Assembly: GCA_002707025.1 (NCBI GenBank)
Contig: PALG01000031.1
Coordinates: 310,001 to 374,000 of the forward strand
DNA: 64,000 nucleotides
From: Flavobacteriaceae bacterium
GTDB taxonomy: Bacteria > Bacteroidota > Bacteroidia > Flavobacteriales > Flavobacteriaceae
Reading direction: 5' to 3'
Part shown: in pieces, positions 1 to 8,939 of the stretch
Layout: each line of letters opens with the position of its first letter
How positions within the stretch are numbered: the first letter of the stretch is position 1
Translations under genes and position numbers: made by a program
The notes under the pieces: generated by a model
The model's input: the letters and a program-made list of their open reading frames with translations, nothing else
The model's database searches: none
Told to the model about the DNA's origin: nothing

Positions 1-655
1 TATGATTGACCTTTCCGAAGAGCCCTTGGAAGAGAATATTGAAATCTGTAAAGGCTATTTGGAGCGCATGAGCAAGATGAACATGACCCTGGAAATTGAA
101 TTGGGAATTACTGGAGGGGAAGAAGATGGCGTGGACAATACCGATGTAGATAGCTCAAAATTATATACCCAACCCGAAGAAGTAGCCTATGCGTACGAAG
201 AACTTAAAAAAGTAAGCGATCAATTTACGATTGCTGCGGCCTTCGGAAATGTGCACGGGGTGTACAAACCGGGAAATGTAAAACTGACACCAAAGATTTT
301 AAAGAATTCTCAGGAATACATTCAGAAAAACTACGGAACCGGATATAACCCTATCGACTTTGTATTCCACGGCGGAAGTGGTTCTACCCTAGAGGAAATT
401 AGGGAAGCGATTGGCTACGGAGTGGTAAAGATGAATATTGATACCGACCTTCAGTTTGCCTTTACGGAAGGCATTCGCGATTACATGGTCAATAATGTGG
501 ATTATTTACGTACGCAGATTGGAAACCCCGATGGTGCAGATATTCCGAATAAAAAATTCTACGATCCCCGAAAATGGTTACGTGAAGGAGAAGTAACCTT
601 TAAAAAACGATTGATTCAGGCTTTTGAAGACCTTAACAACGTAAACACCTTATAA
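1..655 (+). CDS. fbaA: Class II fructose-bisphosphate aldolase (5' end missing)
   Basis: This is the C-terminal 217 or so residues of a zinc-dependent class II aldolase, which splits fructose 1,6-bisphosphate into DHAP and glyceraldehyde 3-phosphate in cytosolic glycolysis and gluconeogenesis. The frame is open to the left edge. The first ATG, at base 2, aligns with an internal Met of the E. coli enzyme (about 359 residues), so about 140 residues lie outside the window. Visible motifs are GNVHGVYKPGNV and FVFHGGSGST, each with a metal-binding His, and the phosphate-binding stretch MNIDTD. The LEIELGITGGEEDGVDN segment marks the FbaA (class IIA) branch. accD follows after 21 bases, so the two are probably co-transcribed. 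Confidence 0.95.
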   Translation, partial: MIDLSEEPLEENIEICKGYLERMSKMNMTLEIELGITGGEEDGVDNTDVDSSKLYTQPEEVAYAYEELKKVSDQFTIAAAFGNVHGVYKPGNVKLTPKILKNSQEYIQKNYGTGYNPIDFVFHGGSGSTLEEIREAIGYGVVKMNIDTDLQFAFTEGIRDYMVNNVDYLRTQIGNPDGADIPNKKFYDPRKWLREGEVTFKKRLIQAFEDLNNVNTL

Positions 656-676
656 CACCAAACAAACCTATATACT

Positions 677-1546
677 ATGGCTTGGTTTAAAAGAACAAAA
701 AAAGGGATTCAAACCCCCACCGAACAGAAAAAGGATGTGCCTAAAGGACTTTGGTACAAATCCCCTACCGGAAAAATTGTCGATGCCGATGAGCTGGAAG
801 AAAATTTCTACGTGAGTCCGGAAGATGGCTACCACGTAAGGGTTGGAAGTAAAGAATACTTTGAAATCCTTTTTGATGATAATAAATTTAAGGAATTGGA
901 TAAAAATTTGGTTTCCAAAGACACCCTTAAATTTGAGGACAAAAAGAAATACACCGATCGTTTAAAAGATGCTCAAGATAAAACCGGGTTGAAGGATGCG
1001 GTACGGACTGCCGTAGGAAAATCCATGGGTGAAGACTTGGTGGTGGCCTGTATGGACTTCAGTTTTATTGGAGGTTCTATGGGAAGTGTGGTAGGTGAAA
1101 AAATTGCCCGCGCCGCAGAATATGCCTTAAAAAAGAAAGCTCCGTTTATGATCATTTCCAAAAGTGGAGGTGCCCGTATGATGGAAGCCGCTTTATCGTT
1201 AATGCAGTTAGCGAAGACCAGTTCCCGTTTGGCACAATTGGCCGATGCGAAGATTCCTTACATTTCATTATGTACCGACCCAACTACTGGAGGAACCACA
1301 GCATCTTTTGCCATGTTGGGCGATATCAACATTAGCGAACCTGGAGCCTTGATAGGTTTTGCAGGACCTCGTGTGGTAAGGGATACCACCGGAAAAGAAC
1401 TGCCCGACGGTTTCCAAACGGCAGAATTTGTTTTGGAACACGGTTTCCTAGACTTTATTAGTCACCGAAAAGACTTAAAAAGAAAAGTAAATCTCTATTT
1501 GGACCTGGTATTAAACCGACCTTTACGGGAAAAACAACTTGCTTAA
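677..1546 (+). CDS. accD: Acetyl-CoA carboxylase carboxyltransferase subunit beta, without zinc ribbon cysteines
   Basis: This is the beta subunit of the carboxyltransferase that moves the carboxyl group from carboxybiotin to acetyl-CoA, giving malonyl-CoA for fatty acid synthesis. It is 289 residues, near the normal length. The crotonase-like core is intact ([12 protein letters not shown] around residues 160-172, [29 protein letters not shown]). The N-terminal region that normally holds a four-cysteine zinc ribbon is present in outline, but no cysteine remains: the equivalent positions are about Ser29, Thr31, Ser47 and Asp50. I believe this loss is shared across Flavobacteriaceae. A strong terminator follows the stop codon. 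Confidence 0.95.
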   Translation: MAWFKRTKKGIQTPTEQKKDVPKGLWYKSPTGKIVDADELEENFYVSPEDGYHVRVGSKEYFEILFDDNKFKELDKNLVSKDTLKFEDKKKYTDRLKDAQDKTGLKDAVRTAVGKSMGEDLVVACMDFSFIGGSMGSVVGEKIARAAEYALKKKAPFMIISKSGGARMMEAALSLMQLAKTSSRLAQLADAKIPYISLCTDPTTGGTTASFAMLGDINISEPGALIGFAGPRVVRDTTGKELPDGFQTAEFVLEHGFLDFISHRKDLKRKVNLYLDLVLNRPLREKQLA

Positions 1547-1551
1547 AAAAT

Positions 1552-1582
1552 AAAAAACCCCGCCACTTGGCGGGGTTTTTTT
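1552..1582. terminator. Bidirectional terminator between accD and the lipoprotein gene
   Basis: The arms AAAAAACCCCGCC and GGCGGGGTTTTTT pair around a four-base ACTT loop, with A and T tracts on the two sides. It can end both accD (+) and the convergent lipoprotein gene (-). Confidence 0.9.
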
Positions 1583-1601
1583 CAACTAACTTATTGTTTT
1601 A

Positions 1602-2438
1602 TTACAAACCGAGAACTACCGGATATTCGTTCCCATTAAAAATAATGGTCGCAATGGCATCGCAATCCCCATCCCCGAAATCCAAAGTACCCGTAAGGCC
1701 TTCTTGGGTAACCTCAATACGGCCGCTCACCAAATACAAACAACTTAACTTTCGTACCAAGGTTTCGGTAACCACACCCGTACGCTCAAAACCATTACTC
1801 AAATTGGTTTGCCAGTTCCCATCAATAAAATAAACATTGTCGGCCCATATACCACTCCCTACTCCATCAACCCACTCGGCAATACGTTGCCCTGTTCGGG
1901 TGGCGGTAACCGGAGTATCTGGAAAACTCACTTCAATCGATTCGTTTACGGTAGACTCTGGATTGCCATTACCGTTGGCTACTTTTCGAAGAATGGTTCC
2001 CCCACCCGTTACACTATTTCCATTATAGGTATAATCTACATAATTATAAGTGATGTTTCTTTGACCCGCTACCAACGGCCCGTATTCCAAATCAATAGAC
2101 CCTGTTACAAAAGCTCCATTGGCCAATTCGCAACCGTCTCCAAAATCGATCACAATGGTACCCCCATTATTACCCCCACCAGAAATGGTAAAAGAGGTAC
2201 ACTCTGGAAAGATATCGTTCCCAGACATACGCCCTGGCTCTTCAATTCTTACATAACCGCCTTCTACAATATTTTGGGTACCTTCTACAATATTGTCGGT
2301 CTTAGCGACCAAGGCCGTGTCTTCAGCAGAAAAATTAACCTCTTCTGGGTCTTCCGCATCGTCTTTGTTACAGGAAATGATTATTAAGCCCAAAGCCAAT
2401 AAAGGAAGCAGGGCCATTTTCTTTAGGATGGTTTTCAT
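1602..2438 (-). CDS. Predicted secreted lipoprotein of unknown function
   Basis: The protein has 278 residues. It starts with a lipoprotein signal peptide: two Lys, a hydrophobic stretch, then IISC with the lipidated Cys at residue 23, followed by an Asp/Glu-rich linker. The mature part is rich in Gly, Thr, Asn and aromatic residues, as in a beta-sandwich. It contains two similar DFGDG-C motifs, one near the N-terminal third and one close to the C-terminus, suggesting an internal duplication. Similar surface lipoproteins are common in Flavobacteriaceae, but I do not recognise a named family. It is monocistronic and convergent with accD across a shared terminator. Confidence 0.8.
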   Translation of the reverse strand: MKTILKKMALLPLLALGLIIISCNKDDAEDPEEVNFSAEDTALVAKTDNIVEGTQNIVEGGYVRIEEPGRMSGNDIFPECTSFTISGGGNNGGTIVIDFGDGCELANGAFVTGSIDLEYGPLVAGQRNITYNYVDYTYNGNSVTGGGTILRKVANGNGNPESTVNESIEVSFPDTPVTATRTGQRIAEWVDGVGSGIWADNVYFIDGNWQTNLSNGFERTGVVTETLVRKLSCLYLVSGRIEVTQEGLTGTLDFGDGDCDAIATIIFNGNEYPVVLGL

Positions 2439-2554
2439 AATTTGGGTTTTTAAATGTTATAACACTATGACTAAAAAAACGTCTCATAGTTTGATTACGT
2501 ATTTTCAGTAATAAATATTTATACAATACTACCTTTTTTTTCAATACGATTTTG

Positions 2555-2562
2555 TATTTTTG
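2555..2562 (+). promoter_or_regulatory. -7 promoter element for rpsO
   Basis: TATTTTTG matches the Bacteroidota -7 consensus TAnnTTTG exactly and lies 57 bases before the rpsO start. No clear -33 TTG is visible. Confidence 0.6.
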
Positions 2563-2619
2563 CCGCTCGGTAATCAAAAGGTTATCAACATACATAAAAA
2601 TCATTTAAATAATATTGGC

Positions 2620-2889
2620 ATGTATCTAACATCAGAAAAGAAAAAAGAAATTTTCAAAAAACACGGAAAGAACGAGAACGATTCTGGTTCTGCAGAAGGA
2701 CAAATTGCATTGTTCACACACCGTATCGAACACTTAACACAGCACCTTAAACAAAACCACAAAGACTACAACACAGAGCGTTCTTTGGTAAAAATGGTTG
2801 GTAAGCGTCGTTCTTTGTTAAACTATTTAATGAAGAAAGATATTACCCGTTACCGTGCTATTGTAAAAGAATTAGGACTACGTAAGTAA
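2620..2889 (+). CDS. rpsO: 30S ribosomal protein S15
   Basis: S15 binds 16S rRNA early in assembly of the small subunit and helps form an intersubunit bridge. Starting at ATG 2620 gives 89 residues, exactly the family length, beginning MYLTSEKK. The frame stays open for 20 more codons upstream, but that part lies over the promoter and is not homologous to S15. Conserved signatures are GSAEGQIALFTHRIEHLTQHLKQ-type helices and a VGKRRSLLNYL core. The order rpsO-pnp is the widespread bacterial arrangement, although here each gene seems to have its own signals. Confidence 0.97.
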   Translation: MYLTSEKKKEIFKKHGKNENDSGSAEGQIALFTHRIEHLTQHLKQNHKDYNTERSLVKMVGKRRSLLNYLMKKDITRYRAIVKELGLRK

Positions 2890-2897
2890 TCTATACC

Positions 2898-2926
2898 AAG
2901 GGACACTTTTGTGTCCCTTTTTATTT
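2898..2926 (+). terminator. rpsO terminator
   Basis: AAGGGACAC and GTGTCCCTT form a 9-bp stem around a TTTT loop. A T-rich tract follows, 8 bases after the rpsO stop. Confidence 0.9.
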
Positions 2927-3008
2927 TTCAGGATACTTTCTGAAAACTCTTTGAAATAAAAAAGCTACCCTAAGTTTTTCATTGGTCCCACCACAACAAC
3001 ACAACCTT

Positions 3009-3058
3009 TGACTGATAACCAGTCAGTGACCATTAAAAACCGTCTGCCTATGGCAGAC
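3009..3058 (+). promoter_or_regulatory. Two tandem hairpins in the pnp leader
   Basis: TGACTG and CAGTCA (3009-3025) form a 6-bp stem. GTCTGCC and GGCAGAC (3042-3058) form a perfect 7-bp stem with a TAT loop. The second hairpin ends only 4 bases before the first possible pnp start codon. In E. coli, pnp is autoregulated through a structured leader cut by RNase III; a similar role here is inference. Confidence 0.5.
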
Positions 3059-3062
3059 AAGA

Positions 3063-5282
3063 ATGAAGAACAAAATGATACCAAAAACTTTTAATGAGGT
3101 TATAGACCTTGGAGACGGTAGGGAAATCTCTATCGAAACTGGAAAATTGGCGAAACAAGCCGATGGTTCTGTGGTAGTAAGAATGGGAGATGCTATGTTG
3201 CTTTGCACCATTGTAAGCAACAAAGAAGCAAGTCCCGTAGACTTTTTACCCCTTACGGTAGATTACCGTGAAAAATTTGCCGCTGCAGGGCGTTACCCTG
3301 GCGGCTTCTTTAAAAGGGAAGCAAGACCCAGCACCGAGGAAGTTCTTACCATGCGATTGGTAGACCGTTGCTTACGCCCACTTTTCCCAAAAGATTATCA
3401 CGCGGAAACCCAAGTGATGATTCAATTAATGTCTCACGATGACAATGTTATGCCCGATGCTTTGGCTGGTTTGGCGGCTTCGGCAGCCATTCAGTTAAGT
3501 GATATTCCTTTTGAATGTCCTATTTCTGAAGCACGTGTCGCCCGTATCAATGGCGAATTTGTTATCAACCCAAGCTATGAAGCGCTTCAGGAAGCAGATA
3601 TCGATATCATGGTAGGTGCTTCAGAAGATAGCGTGATGATGGTAGAAGGCGAGATGAAGGAATGTAGCGAAGAGGAAATGGCTGAAGCTATTAAATTTGC
3701 ACACGAAGCCATCAAAGTACAGTGTCAAGCGCAGGTAAGACTCGCTGAAAAAGTAGGTAAAAAAGAAACCCGTACTTATGAAGGAGAACGGGAAGACGAA
3801 GCCCTTCAGCAAAAAGTATACGAAGCTTCATATAGCAAATGCTATGACATTGCCAAGCAAGGAAGCACCAAACAAGAGCGCGGTGAAGCTTTTGCTAATG
3901 TAAAAGAAGAAGTGAAAGCCTTGTTCAGTGAGGAAGAACTTGAAGAAAATGGAGACTTGATTTCCAAATACTTTAAAATTGCCCATAAAGAAGCCGTACG
4001 CGACGTAGTGCTAAAAGAAGGAATCCGTCTGGACGGAAGAAAGACCACCGACATCCGACCTATCTGGTGTGAAGTGAATTACCTTCCATCCACACATGGT
4101 TCGGCGATCTTTACCCGTGGGGAAACGCAAGCCTTGGCAACCGTAACCCTAGGAACTTCCAGAGAAGCCAATGTAATCGACTTACCTACCCTTCAAGGGG
4201 AAGAGACTTTCTATTTGCATTATAACTTCCCTCCTTTCTCAACTGGGGAAGCCAGACCTATTCGTGGAACTTCACGTCGTGAGATTGGACACGGAAACTT
4301 GGCACAAAGAGCTCTAAAAGGAATGGTACCAGACGACTGTCCTTACACCGTTCGTGTGGTAAGTGAAGTACTGGAAAGTAACGGTTCTTCTTCGATGGCA
4401 ACCGTATGTAGCGGTACCATGGCATTGATGGATGCAGGGATTCAATTAACAAAACCGGTAAGTGGAATCGCTATGGGATTGATTACCGACGGAAAAGACT
4501 TTGCGGTTTTAAGTGATATCCTTGGAGATGAAGATCACCTAGGGGATATGGACTTTAAAGTAACCGGAACAGAAGACGGAATCACCGCTTGCCAAATGGA
4601 TATTAAAATCAAAGGTTTAAGCTATGAAATTTTAGTTAAAGCCTTAAAGCAAGCCCGTGACGGAAGACTTCATATCTTGGAGAAATTAACCGATACCATT
4701 GCGACGCCAAACGAAAATGTGAAAGCGCACGCACCTAAGATTGTATACACCGAAATGCCTGAAGATTGCATTGGCGCCTTTATTGGACCCGGTGGAAAGA
4801 ACATTCAGGAGCTTCAAAAAACAACCGAAACTACCATCGTGATCAATGAAGCCGATGGAAAAGGAATCGTGGAGATTTTAGGAACCAACCAAGAAGGAAT
4901 TGAAAAAGTATTGAAAGCTGTGGAAGCCCTTACTTTTAAACCTGAGGTAGGTAGTGTATACGAGGTGAAAGTAATCAAGCTTTTAGACTTTGGAGCTGTA
5001 GTGGAATACATGGATGCCCCTGGCAAAGAAACCTTATTACACGTTTCTGAATTAGCTTGGGAACGCACCGAAAATGTCACCGATGTGGTAAACATGGGGG
5101 ATGTCTTGGATGTGAAGTACTTCGGTATTGATCCTAGAACCAAAAAGGAAAAAGTTTCCAGAAAAGCGTTACTTCCAAAACCGGAAAGTTATAAGGAACG
5201 CCCTAAACGTGATGACAAACGTAGTGGAGGTCGTGACAATCGTGGTCGCGACAACCGTAATCGAGATAAGAACAGAGACTAA
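3063..5282 (+). CDS. pnp: Polyribonucleotide nucleotidyltransferase (PNPase)
   Basis: PNPase degrades RNA 3' to 5' using phosphate and can also add tails, acting as a trimer in mRNA turnover. The 739 residues show the full layout: first RNase PH domain (about 10-150), helical domain, second RNase PH domain (about 325-560, with [17 protein letters not shown] and [16 protein letters not shown]), KH domain with GPGG (about 570-630), and S1 domain (about 635-705). A short Arg/Asp/Lys-rich tail follows. ATG 3063 is the longest ATG start. ATG 3075 ([15 protein letters not shown]) is equally plausible because the homologs I remember begin MIP. A terminator follows. Confidence 0.96.
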   Translation: MKNKMIPKTFNEVIDLGDGREISIETGKLAKQADGSVVVRMGDAMLLCTIVSNKEASPVDFLPLTVDYREKFAAAGRYPGGFFKREARPSTEEVLTMRLVDRCLRPLFPKDYHAETQVMIQLMSHDDNVMPDALAGLAASAAIQLSDIPFECPISEARVARINGEFVINPSYEALQEADIDIMVGASEDSVMMVEGEMKECSEEEMAEAIKFAHEAIKVQCQAQVRLAEKVGKKETRTYEGEREDEALQQKVYEASYSKCYDIAKQGSTKQERGEAFANVKEEVKALFSEEELEENGDLISKYFKIAHKEAVRDVVLKEGIRLDGRKTTDIRPIWCEVNYLPSTHGSAIFTRGETQALATVTLGTSREANVIDLPTLQGEETFYLHYNFPPFSTGEARPIRGTSRREIGHGNLAQRALKGMVPDDCPYTVRVVSEVLESNGSSSMATVCSGTMALMDAGIQLTKPVSGIAMGLITDGKDFAVLSDILGDEDHLGDMDFKVTGTEDGITACQMDIKIKGLSYEILVKALKQARDGRLHILEKLTDTIATPNENVKAHAPKIVYTEMPEDCIGAFIGPGGKNIQELQKTTETTIVINEADGKGIVEILGTNQEGIEKVLKAVEALTFKPEVGSVYEVKVIKLLDFGAVVEYMDAPGKETLLHVSELAWERTENVTDVVNMGDVLDVKYFGIDPRTKKEKVSRKALLPKPESYKERPKRDDKRSGGRDNRGRDNRNRDKNRD

Positions 5283-5310
5283 ATAGGTTTCCAAACTTAT
5301 AGATCCGAAA

Positions 5311-5342
5311 ACGCCTTTCAGCAATGAAGGGCGTTTTTTTTT
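5311..5342 (+). terminator. pnp terminator
   Basis: A ten-base-pair stem (ACGCCTTTCA with TGAAGGGCGT, one G-U pair) and GCAA loop are followed by a run of T. Confidence 0.88.
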
Positions 5343-5351
5343 GTAATGGAC

Positions 5352-5389
5352 GCAACTTTTTTTCAGAATACAGACTAGCGTATAGAAGC
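5352..5389 (+). promoter_or_regulatory. Possible ECF-type promoter of the 5431-8359 operon
   Basis: GCAAC followed by seven T, then GACTAGCG and TATAGAAGCA, resembles the segment in front of the second ECF sigma gene in this window: CAACC plus eight T, CGTCTATA, ATAGAAGCA. No TAnnTTTG box is seen here. The similarity suggests that both operons are read by related ECF sigma factors, perhaps autogenously. Confidence 0.35.
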
Positions 5390-5430
5390 AGGCTTGCAGG
5401 AATTGCATTATTCACTTAAATAAAAATTTT

Positions 5431-7128
5431 ATGAAGACCTTTATTCAAATCATCTTAATTCTTGTGACAACCACATATAGTATTGCCCAACAACAGGATT
5501 GGTCTGTTCATTTTGGTGGAGAGGATTACGAAGCTCCTATAAATATAAAGGAAGATGGACAAGGAAACGTCTATGTTCTAGGGTATTTTTTAGGAACTAC
5601 AGACTTTGATCCCGGACCAGAAGTTGTTGAGATTACAGCCAATGATGGTGCGGTTTATGTAGCCAAATATACCGAAGCAGGCAATTTTGTCTGGGTTAAA
5701 ACCATACATGCCACCGAAAATATTGAAAGTGACCATATGACTGTAGATCAAAACGGAAATCTTGTGCTCTCATTATTTTATAGAGGGGATATCGACTTAG
5801 ATCCCAACGCAGGGGAATTACTATTTACAAGCTCGGGAACAGATATGGCCATTGTAAAACTAACACCCAATGGAGAACTCCTCTGGGGGCAGTCCCTTGG
5901 GAGCGCTGAAGATGATTATGCAAACGAACTTATTACCACCCAAGATAATGGTATTATCCTTAGTGGGATTTTTCAAAGCAGTATGGATTTTGATTTTTCA
6001 AATGGAAATACCACCTTAACTCCACAAGGTGAATGGGACTCCTTTTTATTGAAACTTTCCCAGGAAGGTACTTTTGAATGGGTTAAACAGCTAGGGGGCA
6101 GCAATGGCTGGGTCTCTGCCTACAACCTTTCTGTATCTCAAGACAGATTACTTGTTACTGGCCATTTTCAAGGTATGGTAGATGTAGACCCTAGCAACGC
6201 TACTTTCCAGCTATCTAGTACTTTGCCCGACAGAAGAGCCGTTTTTAATGCTTCGTTTGATGATAATGGAAACTTTCTATGGGCCCATAAACTGGAAGCA
6301 GAAGACCCTACTTCTTTTGTAAGTATTACAAGTAATCATGCCAGTGCCAACGGTGAATTCTTTATTGGCGGGGGATTTAGCAGCACAGTGGATTTTGATC
6401 CAGGAATTGGGACCGATATCATCGAACCAATCTACCAGGACGCATTTATCCTAAAATTGGATCTACAAGGCAACTACCTTTGGGCAGCCACTTTTGGAGG
6501 GGCCGATGCATGGTTCAATCTAACCTCTAAAATTGTGACGGACGCTAACAATAATGTAATTGGCACTGGAAGGTTTTTGGCCACAACCGATTTTAACCCA
6601 GATCCTAACGCTACCAACCAACTCACGTCCAATGGAGAAAAAGATGCTTTTTTAGTGAAGCTGGATGAAAACGGAAGCTTTATTCATGCCAGTAGCATAG
6701 GCGGAAGCGGTAGGGATGTTGGTACGGCATTGAGTATTGATGCTTCAGATAACATTTACCTAACCAGTACTTTTAGGGAAACTGCCGATCTGCAATTTGG
6801 CCCTGAAGAAAATTGGGTCACCTCCCAAGGAGATGCCGACTGCTTTATGACAAAATTGAGCAGTACTTCGTTAGGCGTTTCCAGTAATGCATTGACAAAT
6901 ACCCTATTCAAAATATATCCCAATCCTGTGAAAACCATTCTAAATTTTCAAGGCATCGAAGAACCCATCCGTGCAATTTCAATCTATACCTCACTAGGAA
7001 ATCTTGTGTTACAAGAAAAGCCCCTTATTGGTAGTAACGTTGATGTTTCCTCATTATCTTCAGGAAGTTATATTATTCAAATACGTACTGAAAAAGGATT
7101 TTCAACAAGAAAATTCATAAAAAAATGA
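5431..7128 (+). CDS. T9SS-secreted beta-propeller protein with SBBP-type repeats
   Basis: The protein has 565 residues: a signal peptide (about 1-19, ending SIAQQ), then roughly six repeats built around phrases such as DFDPG, W(V/A)K-Q-GG and D-NGN-Y-TG-F, as in SBBP-type beta-propellers. It ends in a type A T9SS sorting domain from about residue 490 (IYPNPVKTILNF, then SSLSSGSYIIQI and RKFIKK). It should be exported by Sec, crossed through the outer membrane by T9SS and attached to or released from the surface. Ligand and role are unknown. Its stop lies 6 bases before an ECF sigma gene, so it probably belongs to that operon and could report on, or be controlled by, that sigma pathway. Confidence 0.85.
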   Translation: MKTFIQIILILVTTTYSIAQQQDWSVHFGGEDYEAPINIKEDGQGNVYVLGYFLGTTDFDPGPEVVEITANDGAVYVAKYTEAGNFVWVKTIHATENIESDHMTVDQNGNLVLSLFYRGDIDLDPNAGELLFTSSGTDMAIVKLTPNGELLWGQSLGSAEDDYANELITTQDNGIILSGIFQSSMDFDFSNGNTTLTPQGEWDSFLLKLSQEGTFEWVKQLGGSNGWVSAYNLSVSQDRLLVTGHFQGMVDVDPSNATFQLSSTLPDRRAVFNASFDDNGNFLWAHKLEAEDPTSFVSITSNHASANGEFFIGGGFSSTVDFDPGIGTDIIEPIYQDAFILKLDLQGNYLWAATFGGADAWFNLTSKIVTDANNNVIGTGRFLATTDFNPDPNATNQLTSNGEKDAFLVKLDENGSFIHASSIGGSGRDVGTALSIDASDNIYLTSTFRETADLQFGPEENWVTSQGDADCFMTKLSSTSLGVSSNALTNTLFKIYPNPVKTILNFQGIEEPIRAISIYTSLGNLVLQEKPLIGSNVDVSSLSSGSYIIQIRTEKGFSTRKFIKK

Positions 7129-7134
7129 TTACTA

Positions 7135-7713
7135 TTGAAGCCATTAGCTGTGAATAGCCACTCTTTAGAACATATCATTTCAGAATGCCAAAAAAATAAA
7201 AGGAAGGCACAAAATGAACTTTTTACGAAGTATAAAGACACCCTCTACTTCCTTTCCTTGAAATACTGCAGGAACGAAGCCGATGCGGAGGACAACCTTC
7301 AGGAATCTTTCATGACCATTTTCGAAAAAATAAAAACCTATAAAGGGAAGGGTTCTTTTGAAGGCTGGATGAAACGGATAACCATTTACAAGGCCATAGA
7401 CCGATATAAGAAACAAAAGGAGTTTCCCACCGAAGAATTCCCCAGTTTAGAAGATACCAGTATCGAAAAAGAGCTCACCAAAATCCCCTTAGGTACATTA
7501 TTAGGATTTGTTCAGGAATTACCCGATCAATACCGGTTGGTGTTTAATTTATTTCAGTTAGATGGCTATTCGCATAGAGAAGTATCGCAAATGCTCTCTA
7601 TTTCTGAAAGTACTTCTAAGTCCAATTACCATAGGGCCAAACTTATATTAAAACAAAAAATAACCGACTACCATTTGGAAGTCCAAAAAAATAAACCAAG
7701 TTATGGATCGTAA
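7135..7713 (+). CDS. ECF-type RNA polymerase sigma factor
   Basis: This small sigma-70 family protein (192 residues from TTG 7135) has region 2 (about 15-85: RNEADAEDNLQESFMTIFEKI, then GSFEGWMKRI) and region 4 (about 125-180: LPDQYRLVFNLFQLDGYSHREVSQMLSISESTSKSNYHRAK). There is no ATG in frame before region 2. The only early starts are TTG 7135 and GTG 7150, and the nearby ATG 7125 is in another frame that closes after ten codons. The T9SS propeller gene is 6 bases upstream. The next gene starts inside the end of this one (11-base overlap) and encodes a membrane protein of the kind that holds ECF factors inactive. Confidence 0.88.
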   Translation: MKPLAVNSHSLEHIISECQKNKRKAQNELFTKYKDTLYFLSLKYCRNEADAEDNLQESFMTIFEKIKTYKGKGSFEGWMKRITIYKAIDRYKKQKEFPTEEFPSLEDTSIEKELTKIPLGTLLGFVQELPDQYRLVFNLFQLDGYSHREVSQMLSISESTSKSNYHRAKLILKQKITDYHLEVQKNKPSYGS

Positions 7714-8359
7714 AGAAGATATCGGAAAGCTTTTTGAAGAAAAGCTACAGCAAGGCAACGCTTCTCCCCAGACGACCTCTTGGGACACCCTGAAAGATTC
7801 CCTGGATGAAAAGGATCGAAAAAAGAAAAAACGCCTATTCTTTTTATGGCTCACGGGAGCAAGTACCGCACTCCTCCTATTATACCTTTTGGCCGCTTCA
7901 GTTTCTAAAAAGAATTCCCCTAACAGCCTTCAAGAAGATATTACAGTATGGGAATTGGATAGTCTTTCCAACAAAACCGATAGCACCCCAACCTATCGTG
8001 AAACGGAAGAAGTTTTTAAAATTGTAACCAAGGACCGCTTAAAGTCTTCAGAAAAAGGGGGAAGCCCTTCTGCTACTGAAAGCGCCGTTTCAGAAACTTC
8101 AGATAACAAGAAGAAATCTTCCGAAGAAAGCCTAAAGGATGCCACAAATACTACCTTAAAAGAGGAAGTTTCAGAAAAGAAAACTTCAGGAACCCAAAAA
8201 AGTGATCATACGCTTTGGACCGAGAAAAGCGATCAAGTAAAAACGAAGTATTATTACTACAACGATTCCACCAAACAGAACATGGTCATTGAAGATCCAA
8301 AAGTAATCGACAGTATTTTAAAAAACACCCAGAAAACCAAGGATTCCATAAACGAATAA
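7703..8359 (+). CDS. Predicted membrane anti-sigma factor
   Basis: The protein has 218 residues: a cytoplasmic N-terminal segment of about 45 residues (EEKLQ, W-x2-L-x3-LDEKD), one transmembrane helix (about 46-66, after KKKKRLFFLWL) and a long polar periplasmic part rich in Ser, Thr, Lys and Glu. The same plan, including the P-x4/5-W-x2-L-x3-LD motif before the helix, is seen in the protein next to the second ECF sigma factor at 40546-41325. Overlap with the sigma gene implies translational coupling. Assignment as anti-sigma factor is from context and architecture; no zinc-binding HxxxCxxC motif is present. Confidence 0.65.
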   Translation: MDRKEDIGKLFEEKLQQGNASPQTTSWDTLKDSLDEKDRKKKKRLFFLWLTGASTALLLLYLLAASVSKKNSPNSLQEDITVWELDSLSNKTDSTPTYRETEEVFKIVTKDRLKSSEKGGSPSATESAVSETSDNKKKSSEESLKDATNTTLKEEVSEKKTSGTQKSDHTLWTEKSDQVKTKYYYYNDSTKQNMVIEDPKVIDSILKNTQKTKDSINE

Positions 8360-8385
8360 GGATTTATTTAACAGAAAATATTTTA

Positions 8386-8433
8386 GCATCCCTTAAAAGG
8401 AAAAAAGACAAATTCACTACCTTTAAGGAATGC
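8386..8433. repeat. Imperfect inverted repeat between the anti-sigma gene and 8490
   Basis: GCATCCCTTAAAAGG (8386-8400) is nearly complementary to CCTTTAAGGAATGC (8420-8433), with a 19-base spacer. It could be a weak terminator of the sigma operon or an operator. No T tract of note follows. Confidence 0.35.
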
Positions 8434-8489
8434 TTTGGGCTTCCAATAAAAGCCTTCAGCTAAATTGACAAATAAAAACACAAAGTCAA

Positions 8490-8816
8490 ATGAGCACCCA
8501 TTGGAATAAAGAAGAATTAAAAATCTATTTATTAATCTATTGCGCTCAAGCCAATTTTAATGAGACTCCGCAAGAGATTGACTATATAAAAGCGAAGGCG
8601 CAGCACACGGATTTTGAGAAGATTCATGCCGAATTTGAAAAAGACAACGATTACCAAAGTCTTGAAAAAATTGAAGCCGCTATAGAGGCTCATGGTTTAT
8701 CCAGCACCGAAATTGATCATTTGTTTGACGATATTAAAACCCTATTTCTCAAAGATGGGGATTACGACATTTTAGAGCAAAACCTCTATCGAGGTTTACA
8801 GCATTTATTGAAGTAG
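8490..8816 (+). CDS. Conserved hypothetical protein, all-helical
   Basis: The protein has 108 residues and no signal peptide. It is acidic and predicted helical throughout, beginning MSTHWNKEELKIYLLIYCAQAN. The layout, with paired helices carrying E-I-D-(Y/H)-I/L patterns, is reminiscent of TerB-like helical bundles, but this is only a resemblance. It stands alone between the ECF operon and rpoD. I do not recognise a function. Confidence 0.6.
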   Translation: MSTHWNKEELKIYLLIYCAQANFNETPQEIDYIKAKAQHTDFEKIHAEFEKDNDYQSLEKIEAAIEAHGLSSTEIDHLFDDIKTLFLKDGDYDILEQNLYRGLQHLLK

Positions 8817-8939
8817 TTGTAATGAATAATGTACCCTATCTTAAAATAAAAACCACTTTTTTGTAACATTTTGGTTTCTTTTTACGTATAACCCAATACG
8901 AAAGGAAAATTTAATTAAAAAAGTTAGGAGAACCCCTTA

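Noticed and set aside
1809-2387. Plus-strand 192-codon frame
   Set aside because: It is the antisense shadow of the lipoprotein gene, which has a proper signal peptide and lipobox.
3042-3058. Terminator before pnp
   Set aside because: The hairpin has no T tract and lies just before the start codon, so it cannot end rpsO transcription, which has its own terminator.
5169-5408. Reverse-strand frames over the pnp 3' end and terminator
   Set aside because: They cover the pnp terminator and the low-complexity Arg/Asp codons of the pnp tail; no support for coding.
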